NCBI GenBank assembly: GCA_965215775.1
Contig: CBDCEG010000002.1
Span: 1 to 18,815, forward strand
Reading direction: 5' to 3'
Source of the DNA: CBDCEG01 sp965215775
GTDB lineage: Bacteria > Pseudomonadota > Gammaproteobacteria > Cardiobacteriales > Ostreibacteriaceae
DNA length: 18,815 nucleotides
Every line of letters begins with the position of its first letter. Position 1 is the first letter of the stretch. Shown in pieces: positions 6,712 to 14,590 of this stretch. A model generated the notes under the pieces. It did not search any database, had not been told where the DNA came from, and saw nothing but the letters and a program-made list of their open reading frames with translations. Made by a program: the position numbers and the translations under genes.

Positions 6712-9447
6712 ATGAATTCAACTGAAATACAACATAACGTACAAACTTTAATTGATAATTTAAGTGATACAAGAGATGGATTATTTATCTATGATTTGTT
6801 GATTGCCTACGGAATTTCAAAAACTTCGGTAACTCGACTGAAAAAGGGAGATTACAATTATTCTAAAGTTGAAGGTGAAATACTCTACAAAAAAAAGATT
6901 TTCTTTAAAGTTGAATCATCTGACAGATTACTGAGTAGCATTGACAAAATATCAAAAGAAAAGCGAATTTTAAAACACAAACCAAGGTTTGCAATCCTAA
7001 CCGATTTTAAACATTTGGTTGCAAAAGACCTTAAATTAGGAACAAACTTAGATATTGAAATTAAGGAATTACCCAATTATTTCGATTTCTTTTTGCCATT
7101 AGCAGGTAGTGAAGTTTACAATGCCAAAAATGACAATGAAGCCGACAGAAATGCTTCCTACAAAATGGCATCTTTATACGATTTGCTAATTGAAGAAAAT
7201 CCAGAAATTTATAACTCAAAAGAAGATATTCATAAACTCAATATTTTCTTATCTCGTTTGTTATTTTGCTTTTTCGCAGAAGATACCGAAATTTTTGAGG
7301 ATGATATTTTTACCAATACTTTAGCACAACATACAGACCCAAACGGAAAAGATACACATACCTTTTTAGACTTATTGTTTGAGAGATTAAATACAGAAAA
7401 TGTAGAAAATTATCCTGAATATTTAAGAAAATTTGAATATGTAAATGGTGGTTTATTTAAAGACCCAATAAACTCACCTATTTTTACACTCAAAGCAAGA
7501 AAAACATTAATTAACCTTGGTAATCTTGAATGGAAAAATATCAATCCTGATATTTTTGGTTCTATGATACAAGCGGTTGTAATACCTGATTACAGAAGTG
7601 ATTTAGGAATGCATTACACTTCTGTAATTAACATTCTAAAATTGATAAAGCCTTTGTTTTTAGATGAACTGTATGAAGAGTTTGAAACTTCGGCAAGCTC
7701 AGTTACCAAATTGCGAAAACTCATAAATAAAATATCAAAAATTAAATTTTTTGACCCTGCCTGTGGTAGCGGAAATTTCTTGATTATTACATACAAAGAA
7801 ATTCGATTATTAGAGATTAAAATTTTAGAAAAAATTATTGATTTAGAACCAAACCCAACTTTAGAGTGGACTTCTATACAACTCTCACAATTTTATGGCA
7901 TAGAAATAGACGATTTTGCTCATGAAATGGCAATACTATCACTTTGGTTGGCGGAACACCAAATGAACCAAGTATTTGAAAATACTTTGTTAGGTTATGG
8001 AAAATCTAAACCCATTTTACCTTTAAAACAAGCAGGACAAATAACCCAAGGAAATGCAACAAGATTAAATTGGAAAACCGTTTGCCCAATTAGTATAACA
8101 GAGGAAGTTTATATTATTGGTAATCCGCCATATTATGGTAGTCGAAAGCAAAATAAAGAGCAAAAAGATGATTTAAAATTTGTTTTTCTCAAAAATTATA
8201 AAAGTCTTGATTATATCTCTGCTTGGTTTTATAGAGGTGCAAAATATATAGAAGGATACAATGCAAAGTGTGCTTTTGTTTCGACAAACTCTATTTGTCA
8301 GGGTGAGCAGGTTTCTATAACTTGGAGTAGAATTTTAAGTGACAAAATAGAGATTGATTTTGCCCATCAGTCTTTTAAATGGACCAATAATGCCAAAGGA
8401 AATGCTGGAGTTACCGTAATTATCGTTGGGCTTAGAAATGTATCTAACAAACCAAAATATCTATTTAAAGATAATTTTAAAAAGGTAGCTAAAAATATTA
8501 ACCCTTATCTGGTTGAGGCATCAAATGTAATTGTAAAAGGTATAAGTAGTCCAATATCAGATTTTTCAAATATAAGGTTTGGAAACATGCCAAATGATGG
8601 AGGTAATTTAATTCTATCAGAACAAGAAAAAAATGATATAATTTTTAAGAATAAAGAGACTCTTAAGTGGATAAAAATATTTTTAGGGGCTTCTGAGTAT
8701 ATTAGAGGGAATACTCGATATTGTTTATGGATTCCAGACAATGAGTTGGAGAAAGCAAAATTAATTAAAGAAATAAATGAAAGATTACAAAATGTAGTCA
8801 GACACAGAGAGAAAAGTACAGAAAAAAGTACAAGAGCAAAAGCTCAAACGCCTAATCATTTTTATTTTGCTTCTCACCAAAATACAGATTCACTATTAAT
8901 TCCAAGACATACATCTGAAAATAGAGATTATATTCCGATTGGTTTTTTCAATGATGAAACAGTTATTGCGGATTCCGCAATGGCAATTTATGATGCTGAA
9001 CCTTGGCTCTTTGCAGTAGTAACCTCTCGTATGCACATGACATGGGTTAGAGCAGTTGGTGGAAAGTTAAAAACAGATTATAGATATTCTGCAAAACTAT
9101 GTTACAATACTTTTCCATTTCCAAATATTACAACCAAGCAAAAAGAGAATTTAAACCAATATGTGTTTTCAATTATTGAAGAACGAGCCAAACACCCAAG
9201 CAAAACAATGGCACAACTATACAATCCAGATACTATGCCTAAAGATTTGCTAAAAGCACATCAAGAACTCGATATTGCCATAGAACAATGTTACAGATTA
9301 CAATCGTTTAAAAACGATACCGAACGCTTAGAATATTTGTTTAAGCAATATGAAGAAATGATAAAAAAAGATACGCTTTTTGCAAAGCAAAAGAAAACAC
9401 CCGTTCGACACGCTCAGGGTAAACTCCAAAAGAAAGTCAAAAAATGA
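6712..9447 (+). CDS. MmeI-like N6-adenine DNA methyltransferase (YeeA/DnmA type)
   Basis: A 911-residue protein with the full MmeI-like order. The N-terminal domain is residues about 1-130 (IYDLLIAYGISKTSVTRL, TDFKHL, FDFFLPLAG); the helical domain includes RLLFCFFAEDTEIF (183-195) and VNGGLF (244-249). The methyltransferase core has SAM motif I DPACGSGNF (348-356) and catalytic motif NPPY (471-474), the signature of N6-adenine enzymes. A target-recognition and C-terminal region (RMHMTWVRAVGGKL, YNTFPFP, DTMPKDLLKAHQELD) follows. In MmeI the N-terminal domain carries a D-X9-ExK nuclease site; here the equivalent stretch (GEILYKKKIFFKV) lacks the acidic residues, so I infer a methyltransferase without its own nuclease, like B. 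subtilis DnmA (YeeA). It is first in a four-gene operon and overlaps the next gene by 4 nt (ATGA). Confidence 0.9.
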   Translation: MNSTEIQHNVQTLIDNLSDTRDGLFIYDLLIAYGISKTSVTRLKKGDYNYSKVEGEILYKKKIFFKVESSDRLLSSIDKISKEKRILKHKPRFAILTDFKHLVAKDLKLGTNLDIEIKELPNYFDFFLPLAGSEVYNAKNDNEADRNASYKMASLYDLLIEENPEIYNSKEDIHKLNIFLSRLLFCFFAEDTEIFEDDIFTNTLAQHTDPNGKDTHTFLDLLFERLNTENVENYPEYLRKFEYVNGGLFKDPINSPIFTLKARKTLINLGNLEWKNINPDIFGSMIQAVVIPDYRSDLGMHYTSVINILKLIKPLFLDELYEEFETSASSVTKLRKLINKISKIKFFDPACGSGNFLIITYKEIRLLEIKILEKIIDLEPNPTLEWTSIQLSQFYGIEIDDFAHEMAILSLWLAEHQMNQVFENTLLGYGKSKPILPLKQAGQITQGNATRLNWKTVCPISITEEVYIIGNPPYYGSRKQNKEQKDDLKFVFLKNYKSLDYISAWFYRGAKYIEGYNAKCAFVSTNSICQGEQVSITWSRILSDKIEIDFAHQSFKWTNNAKGNAGVTVIIVGLRNVSNKPKYLFKDNFKKVAKNINPYLVEASNVIVKGISSPISDFSNIRFGNMPNDGGNLILSEQEKNDIIFKNKETLKWIKIFLGASEYIRGNTRYCLWIPDNELEKAKLIKEINERLQNVVRHREKSTEKSTRAKAQTPNHFYFASHQNTDSLLIPRHTSENRDYIPIGFFNDETVIADSAMAIYDAEPWLFAVVTSRMHMTWVRAVGGKLKTDYRYSAKLCYNTFPFPNITTKQKENLNQYVFSIIEERAKHPSKTMAQLYNPDTMPKDLLKAHQELDIAIEQCYRLQSFKNDTERLEYLFKQYEEMIKKDTLFAKQKKTPVRHAQGKLQKKVKK
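9400..9419. repeat. Short GC-rich imperfect palindrome in the methyltransferase 3' end
   Basis: The stretch beginning CCCGTTCGAC and ending GCTCAGGG is an imperfect palindrome, richer in G and C than its surroundings. It is translated as PVRHAQGKL near the C-terminus. It resembles dispersed palindromic repeats of the CCCTGAGCG...TCGAAGGG type, seen inserted in frame in genes of Bacteroidetes and other phyla, which is a possible donor signature. Recognised from memory, not from a search. Confidence 0.4.
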
Positions 9448-10415
9448 GTAAAAACAAACTAAATACCAGTTTTGTATCTGATATTAAAAATATCATACAA
9501 GAGGCTCGTCAAAAAACGGTTGTAGCCATAAATACAGCAATGGTTTCTGCCTATTGGCAAATTGGCAAACGTATTGTAGAAGAAGAGCAAAACGGGACGC
9601 AAAGAGCCGAATATGGTAAGAAACTACTTCAAAACTTAGCATTAAGTTTAACAGCAGACTTTGGTAAAACCTTTGATGCTCGTGAGTTACGTAAAATGCG
9701 TCAGTTTTATACGTGTTTCCCAATTCGGGACGCAGTGCGTCCCGAATTGTCTTGGACACATTACCGTTTATTGATACGAGTAGAAAATACAGATGCTCGT
9801 AATTTTTACATACAAGAAACCATTGACCAACATTGGAGTACTCGAAAATTAGACCGCAATATTGGTTCACAATATTTTCAAAGAACATTGGCACATCAGC
9901 AAAACAAAATAGCCGATATGCCAGTTCATTACGAGTTTATAAAAGACCCTTACGTATTAGAGTTTTTAGATTTACCAAACAACCTTACGCATAAAGAAAA
10001 AGACATTGAAAATGCAATTATCAAGCAATTGCAACAGTTTTTATTAGAAATGGGTAAAGGTTTTGCTTTTGTAGCACAACAAAAAATGATAAAAACCGAA
10101 ACGTCTAACTTTTTTATAGACTTAGTTTTTTACAATTACATTTTAAAATGTTTTGTGGTTATTGACATTAAAACTACAAAATTAACACATCAAGATATTG
10201 GTCAATTAGATATGTATGTACGAATGTTTGATGATTTAGAGAAAAACGAAACTGATAATCCTACTATTGGTATCTTATTGTGTGCAGATACAGATAATGT
10301 TGTGGCAAAATACTCAGTTTTAAATGATAACAAACAGTTGTTTGCTTCTAAGTATCAACTCTATTTACCAACAACTAAAGAATTACAAAACTTAATAGAA
10401 AAAACTTCTAAATAA
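9444..10415 (+). CDS. DUF1016/YhcG-family PD-(D/E)xK nuclease
   Basis: A 323-residue protein with both parts of the YhcG family. The N-terminal DUF1016 helical domain (about residues 15-155) shows AYWQIGKRIVEEEQ, YGKKLLQNLALSLTADFG, LRKMRQFY, ELSWTHYRLLIRVEN and WSTRKLDRNI. The C-terminal PD-(D/E)xK domain (about 160-315) has Glu189 (DIENAIIKQL), Asp226 (FFIDLVFYN), Asp241-Ile-Lys243 (VVIDIKTTKL) and GQLDMYVRMFDDL. A Asp-x-Lys in place of Glu-x-Lys is acceptable in this fold, so the active site looks intact. The family often accompanies restriction systems and DNA methyltransferases. It overlaps the methyltransferase by 4 nt and is followed after 1 nt by the helicase. It probably supplies a cleavage activity the methyltransferase lacks. 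A perfect 29-bp palindrome lies inside it. Confidence 0.9.
   Translation: MSKNKLNTSFVSDIKNIIQEARQKTVVAINTAMVSAYWQIGKRIVEEEQNGTQRAEYGKKLLQNLALSLTADFGKTFDARELRKMRQFYTCFPIRDAVRPELSWTHYRLLIRVENTDARNFYIQETIDQHWSTRKLDRNIGSQYFQRTLAHQQNKIADMPVHYEFIKDPYVLEFLDLPNNLTHKEKDIENAIIKQLQQFLLEMGKGFAFVAQQKMIKTETSNFFIDLVFYNYILKCFVVIDIKTTKLTHQDIGQLDMYVRMFDDLEKNETDNPTIGILLCADTDNVVAKYSVLNDNKQLFASKYQLYLPTTKELQNLIEKTSK
9721..9749. repeat. Perfect 29-bp GC-rich palindrome inside the DUF1016 gene
   Basis: Two 14-base arms, CAATTCGGGACGCA and its exact complement, surround a single central G. The element is much richer in G and C than the surrounding gene and is read in frame as part of FPIRDAVRPELSW. The encoded segment aligns without a length change to the usual family sequence at this position, so it keeps the frame and the fold. 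It looks like a small REP-like or palindromic unit tolerated within coding sequence. Confidence 0.8.
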
Positions 10416-10416
10416 T

Positions 10417-12381
10417 ATGTCAAATTTAGTTCACGTAACATACCAACAAACAGGAAAAAGCAAAAGCACCAATGCTTTAGGAATGCGAGAAATGCAGGAA
10501 AAAGCCTTTGAAGGTAAGTCTGCACAATACTTATTATTAAAAGCACCACCAGCATCAGGTAAATCAAGAGCCTTAATGTTTATTGCTTTAGATAAGTTGA
10601 AAAATCAAGACATAAAAAAGGTAATTGTTGCAGTTCCTGAAAAATCTATTGGAGCATCTTTTGGCACGACAGAATTAAAAAAATACGGTTTTTTCACCGA
10701 TTGGAAACCCAATCCTAAATACAACCTTTGTACACCAGGAAAAGAAAAAAGCAAAGCAACAGCATTTTTAAATTTTTTAGAATCGGATGAAAAAATATTA
10801 GTATGTACTCACGCTACTTTGCGTTGGGCGTTTAAAGATTTAGACGTTAAAAAATTAGATGATACTTTAGTTGCTATTGATGAATTTCATCACGTATCGG
10901 CAGAGGGCGATAATATTTTAGGGCAAGTTTTAAAGAGTATAATGGCAAAGTCAACTGCTCATATAGTTGCGATGACAGGTTCGTACTTTAGAGGCGATAA
11001 TGTTCCCGTTTTAATGCCAGAAGATGAAGCGAAATTTACTAAAGTTACTTATACATACTATCAGCAATTAAATGGTTATGAATATTTAAAATCTTTAGGT
11101 ATTGGCTATCATTTTTATACAGGAAGATATTTTAAAAAACATCCTGATAAAGAGCAATCTGCCTTAGCAGAAATATTAGATGAAAACCAAAAAACTATTA
11201 TTCACATACCAAGTGTAAATTCAGCAGAATCTTCCAAAGAAAAATATGAAGAAGTCAATCACATTATTGACGTGTTGGGAGTTTTAGAATATCAAGATGA
11301 AACTACAGGCGTTTTACATATTAAAAGCCATAAAACAGGCAAAATATTAAAAGTTGCCGATTTGGTAAATGACAATCCAAAATCGAGAGATAAAATAAGT
11401 GGGTATTTACGTGAAATTAACTCGGCAGATGATATAGATATTATTATTGCTTTAGGAATGGCGAAAGAAGGTTTTGATTGGCCTTATTGCCAACACGCAT
11501 TAACCATTGGCTACAGAGGTTCTTTGACCGAAATTATTCAAATTATTGGTAGAGCAACAAGAGATAGCAATAATAAAACTCACACTCAGTTTACCAACCT
11601 TATTGCTCAACCTGATGCCGAAAATGATGAAGTGAAATTATCGGTCAATAATATGCTGAAAGCAATTACTGCATCTTTATTAATGGAACAAGTTTTAGCA
11701 CCAAACTTTAAATTCAAAATTAAAAAAGATAATGATGAAGATGATGAAATTGAAGATGATAACACAATCAAAATAAGAGGTTTTAAATTACCAACTTCAC
11801 AAAGAGCAAAAGACATTATTGAAACAGATTTGAATGATTTAAAAGCAAAATTATTGCAAAATCCTCAAATGCTTAAAGCAATGCCAGGAAATATTGAACC
11901 TGAAGTCATAAATACAGTTTTAATACCAAAGATAATTAGAGAAGTATATCCTGATTTAAGTGATGAAGACGTAGAAGCAGTAAGACAACACGTAGTTGTA
12001 GATTCTGTAATAAAAAATAGTGTTATTGAAGAACAAGGCGACAAAAAATTCATTAGAATGGCAGGAAGTTTTGTAAACATTGATGATATTCATATTGACT
12101 TGATAGATAGAATTAATCCTTTTCAAAAAGCATTTGAAATTTTGTCTAAATCAGTAACTACACAAACTTTAAAATTAATCAATGAACATATTCAATCTAC
12201 AAAAATTGAAATGACAGAAGAAGAAGCCTTGTTATTATGGCCTAAAATAAACGAATGGGTCAAAAAAAATAATGGAACACATCCAAGCTTGCAATCATTT
12301 GATCATAAAGAAAAACGAATGGCAGAAGTAATAATATTTCTAAGAGAAGAAAAACGAAAAAGAGCATTGAACAATGAATAA
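10417..12381 (+). CDS. YeeB-like superfamily 2 DNA helicase
   Basis: A 654-residue DExH-type helicase. Visible motifs: MQEKAFEG near residue 26 (Q-motif-like), Walker A APPASGKS at 43-50, Walker B AIDEFHH at 153-159, motif III MTGSYF at 186-191, motif V AKEGFDWP at 349-356, and motif VI QIIGRATRDS at 375-384. After the two RecA-like domains comes a C-terminal region of about 250 residues with an acidic linker (near 435-450, DNDEDDEIEDDN) and no recognised nuclease motif. This matches the ATP-dependent helicase (YeeB) that accompanies YeeA/DnmA-type methyltransferases. I infer that it translocates on or unwinds DNA for the module's nucleases. It starts 1 nt after the DUF1016 gene and overlaps the next gene by 8 nt, so the operon is probably translationally coupled. 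Confidence 0.88.
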   Translation: MSNLVHVTYQQTGKSKSTNALGMREMQEKAFEGKSAQYLLLKAPPASGKSRALMFIALDKLKNQDIKKVIVAVPEKSIGASFGTTELKKYGFFTDWKPNPKYNLCTPGKEKSKATAFLNFLESDEKILVCTHATLRWAFKDLDVKKLDDTLVAIDEFHHVSAEGDNILGQVLKSIMAKSTAHIVAMTGSYFRGDNVPVLMPEDEAKFTKVTYTYYQQLNGYEYLKSLGIGYHFYTGRYFKKHPDKEQSALAEILDENQKTIIHIPSVNSAESSKEKYEEVNHIIDVLGVLEYQDETTGVLHIKSHKTGKILKVADLVNDNPKSRDKISGYLREINSADDIDIIIALGMAKEGFDWPYCQHALTIGYRGSLTEIIQIIGRATRDSNNKTHTQFTNLIAQPDAENDEVKLSVNNMLKAITASLLMEQVLAPNFKFKIKKDNDEDDEIEDDNTIKIRGFKLPTSQRAKDIIETDLNDLKAKLLQNPQMLKAMPGNIEPEVINTVLIPKIIREVYPDLSDEDVEAVRQHVVVDSVIKNSVIEEQGDKKFIRMAGSFVNIDDIHIDLIDRINPFQKAFEILSKSVTTQTLKLINEHIQSTKIEMTEEEALLLWPKINEWVKKNNGTHPSLQSFDHKEKRMAEVIIFLREEKRKRALNNE

Positions 12382-13597
12382 AAAGAAACTAACATTAGAT
12401 GATATTTTAAATGATGAGACTTTTGGTTTATTAGATTTAAAATCCAAACCTTCAACTGTAAAAACAGATGATGATAGACTTATCGATGCATTTGAAGAAA
12501 TAAATGTGTTTTTCAATAAAAACAATAGAGAACCTAATAAAAACAGTATGTCTGAATATGGTTTAATGGCAAAGTTGAAAAATTTTAGAGAAAATGAAAC
12601 TCAAAAGAAAACATTAAAACCTTTTGACAGACATAATTTATTAGGCTTTGTAGAAATGGAAAAAACAACCATTGATGATATTTTAAATGAAGAAGATGAT
12701 TTAGGTTTATTAAATTTAGATAATGATTTAGACATCTTTAAATTTAAACATACACCAAAACCTGAAGATAGAGCAGAAGCAGATTTTGTAGCAAGAAGAA
12801 AGGCAATGAAAGAAAAAGATTTTGAAAAGTACGAAGCAATGTTTCAAAAAGTACATAAAGAAATCAAAGAAGGAAAAAGGAAAATAAAATCCTTTAAGAA
12901 TATAGAAAAAAATCTTCACGTAGGTGATTATTATTTAATGGATGGAATTCTCTTGTATTTGGAATCTGCAAATTTAAAAAAGGAAGAAATTCGTCATCAA
13001 TCTAGTGTTAGAGTTAGAGTTGAAGGAAGAACAAGAACTATTTTTGAAAACGGAACTTATAGCAATATGCTCTATAGTTCTATTGGCAGACAACTTCAAG
13101 ACAATGGAAAATTAATTACCAATACTTATAAAAACTTAGAACAAGATTTATTTGTGAATTCAGGTCTTGTACAAGAAGAAGACTTACAAACAGGTTGGAT
13201 ATATATATTAAAATCTAAATCAACCAATCCAAATATATCAAATATTAAGAACTTGTATAAAATTGGTTTTACAAGCACTTCTGTAGACAATAGAATTAAA
13301 AATGCCAAAAACGAGGCTACTTATCTATTTGCAGATGTAAAGAAAATTGCAACTTATAAGGTTTATAATCGAAATGCTGATAAATTAGAAAGCCTTTTAC
13401 ATAGATTTTTTTCAAATGCTTGCTTGGATATGGAATTTGAAAATGATAAAGGTCAAAGAATAAATCCACGAGAATGGTTTATTGTTCCTTTTGAAGTAAT
13501 TGAAGAGGTAATCCGATTGATTTTGAATGAAAATATTGTAAATTACGAATATGATTTAGAAAAGAATAGAATAGTATTATCTAATAATATTAAATAA
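12374..13597 (+). CDS. YeeC-like protein with C-terminal GIY-YIG (T5orf172) nuclease domain
   Basis: A 407-residue protein. The C-terminal domain (about residues 273-380) is a GIY-YIG nuclease of the T5orf172/Mug113 type: GWIYILKSKSTNP carries the first motif, LYKIGFTSTSVDNRIKNA the second with its arginine near 307, and LESLLHRFF has the conserved Glu near 339, followed by NPREWFIVPFEVI. The N-terminal half holds two copies of a short acidic motif, LTLDDILNDETFGLLDL (6-22) and TIDDILNEEDDLGLLNLD (99-116), separated by a charged helical region. A further conserved-looking region lies near 176-250 (NIEKNLHVGDYY, YSSIGRQL). The layout matches B. subtilis YeeC, the last gene of yeeABC. The repeated motif may be a docking peptide for a partner. 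Overlap with the helicase stop supports co-expression. Confidence 0.88.
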   Translation: MNKKKLTLDDILNDETFGLLDLKSKPSTVKTDDDRLIDAFEEINVFFNKNNREPNKNSMSEYGLMAKLKNFRENETQKKTLKPFDRHNLLGFVEMEKTTIDDILNEEDDLGLLNLDNDLDIFKFKHTPKPEDRAEADFVARRKAMKEKDFEKYEAMFQKVHKEIKEGKRKIKSFKNIEKNLHVGDYYLMDGILLYLESANLKKEEIRHQSSVRVRVEGRTRTIFENGTYSNMLYSSIGRQLQDNGKLITNTYKNLEQDLFVNSGLVQEEDLQTGWIYILKSKSTNPNISNIKNLYKIGFTSTSVDNRIKNAKNEATYLFADVKKIATYKVYNRNADKLESLLHRFFSNACLDMEFENDKGQRINPREWFIVPFEVIEEVIRLILNENIVNYEYDLEKNRIVLSNNIK

Positions 13598-13612
13598 ATA
13601 GACTTATATATA

Positions 13613-13671
13613 TTATAATAAGTTTCTTTTTTTATAAATTCACAAATTAATTTAGGAGTAAGGTTATGTTA
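13613..13671 (+). repeat. Right copy of 59-bp direct repeat bounding the island
   Basis: Identical to 6604-6662 with a period of 7009 bp. This copy is joined to the intact resident gene (ATG at 13666), so it is probably either the original sequence or the restored half of the insertion site. Recombination between the copies would delete the four-gene module and leave the downstream gene with one complete leader. Confidence 0.9.
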
Positions 13672-14241
13672 GTAGCTACATTGGGAATGATTGCGATAAT
13701 AATTGCTGCAGGAGTGGGGTCGTTGCTTTTACTCTTAGGTTTTGGGACACTTTTTATAGCTGCATTCTCTAAAAATAAAAAAGTAGGAACTATACTTTTG
13801 ATAATAATTGGTTTTAGCCCAGTTTTATTAATATTATTAAACCAAAAAGCTTACTATTCAGCGCCAATATTTTTATTACCTGTTATTTATAGTCAATTTT
13901 ATTTAAAAAAAACAAAGTCTTTAAAAAAAGCAATGATATGGTTTTGGGGTGGTGCTATTTTAGTTTCTATTAGTTTATTTTCTTTAAATTACTTCACTTT
14001 AAGCAAGCAAAAAGTAAAAGAAATGCAAGAATCTGGTCAAAAAATCAATATTGTAAAAATGAAAACTCTTGAAAGTGCAGATGAAAGAGAATATAGAGAT
14101 AAATGTGAAAAAACTGCTAAAACAAAAGAAAAGTGTAAAGAAGAGCTAATAAAGAAACAAAAAAGACAAAAACAGAGAGAAATGCAAAAAGAAAAGCTAA
14201 AAAAATCTGATGAAAAAGCAGAAAATAAAAAACTAAAGTAA
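13666..14241 (+). CDS. Hypothetical membrane protein with charged C-terminal tail
   Basis: A 191-residue protein of unknown family. The first 115 residues contain about four transmembrane helices (near 5-35, 40-58, 65-80, 92-112). The remaining 75 are hydrophilic and very rich in Lys and Glu, probably a helical or coiled-coil cytoplasmic tail (CEKTAKTKEKCKEELIKKQK and following), with two cysteines near 145 and 155. The ATG is supported by AGGAG 7 nt upstream within the right copy of the 59-bp repeat. Before the island arrived, this gene's leader presumably continued into what now lies left of 6604. It shares that leader with the island operon but shows no sequence link to restriction functions, so I regard it as the resident target gene. 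Confidence 0.65.
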   Translation: MLVATLGMIAIIIAAGVGSLLLLLGFGTLFIAAFSKNKKVGTILLIIIGFSPVLLILLNQKAYYSAPIFLLPVIYSQFYLKKTKSLKKAMIWFWGGAILVSISLFSLNYFTLSKQKVKEMQESGQKINIVKMKTLESADEREYRDKCEKTAKTKEKCKEELIKKQKRQKQREMQKEKLKKSDEKAENKKLK

Positions 14242-14270
14242 TTAAGATTCCTTTCTGTTAAAGTATTCCT

Positions 14271-14555
14271 ATGGAAATAATAAAAAAATTATGGAAAAAA
14301 TTTGATCATCTGCTTAATTATATTTGTTTATTTTATATTTTTATTGAATTTGGTTTTTTTGGGTTATTAGTTACTTTTTTAATAATTCATTTATCTATAT
14401 TAATTATGTCTATGTGTGGTTTTGGTAGTAATGAAAGTGTAGAGAATACTGATTATATTGACGGCATTGACGATATTAATATAGAAATATCCATATATGA
14501 CTTTAGCAATGATGAAGGCATAGAAAATATTGATTATATTGAAAAAAACATATGA
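14271..14555 (+). CDS. Hypothetical small membrane protein with acidic tail
   Basis: A 94-residue protein with a short basic N-terminus (MEIIKKLWKKFDHLL), one long hydrophobic stretch or helical hairpin (about residues 16-49), and an acidic C-terminal tail of about 45 residues. The tail contains a degenerate repeat (SVENTDYIDGID near 61-72 and GIENIDYIEKN near 83-93). No family is recognised. It begins 29 nt after the preceding membrane gene on the same strand and may be co-transcribed with it and with ccoI. No convincing Shine-Dalgarno sequence is seen before the ATG, so the start is uncertain. Confidence 0.5.
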   Translation: MEIIKKLWKKFDHLLNYICLFYIFIEFGFFGLLVTFLIIHLSILIMSMCGFGSNESVENTDYIDGIDDINIEISIYDFSNDEGIENIDYIEKNI

Positions 14556-14590
14556 AATTAATAACCTATATTTATTTTACCCTCCTAAAT

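Noticed and set aside
9493..9894. A 133-codon minus-strand ORF within the DUF1016 gene
   Set aside because: It lies wholly antisense to a well-supported nuclease gene and shows no family features. Its length is helped by the GC-rich palindrome, so it is treated as a shadow frame.
6712..13597. BREX, DISARM or type I restriction system
   Set aside because: No PglZ, BrxC, DrmA/DrmB or HsdS-like protein is present. The methyltransferase carries its own recognition region and the partners match yeeBC and YhcG instead.
6604..13671. tRNA-associated integrative element or prophage
   Set aside because: The 59-bp repeat matches no tRNA 3' end, and no integrase, excisionase or phage gene is seen between the copies.
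13613..14241. The membrane gene at 13666 as a fifth member of the defence module
   Set aside because: It lies outside the repeat-bounded segment, carries its own copy of the repeat at its start, and has no recognisable effector or immunity motif.
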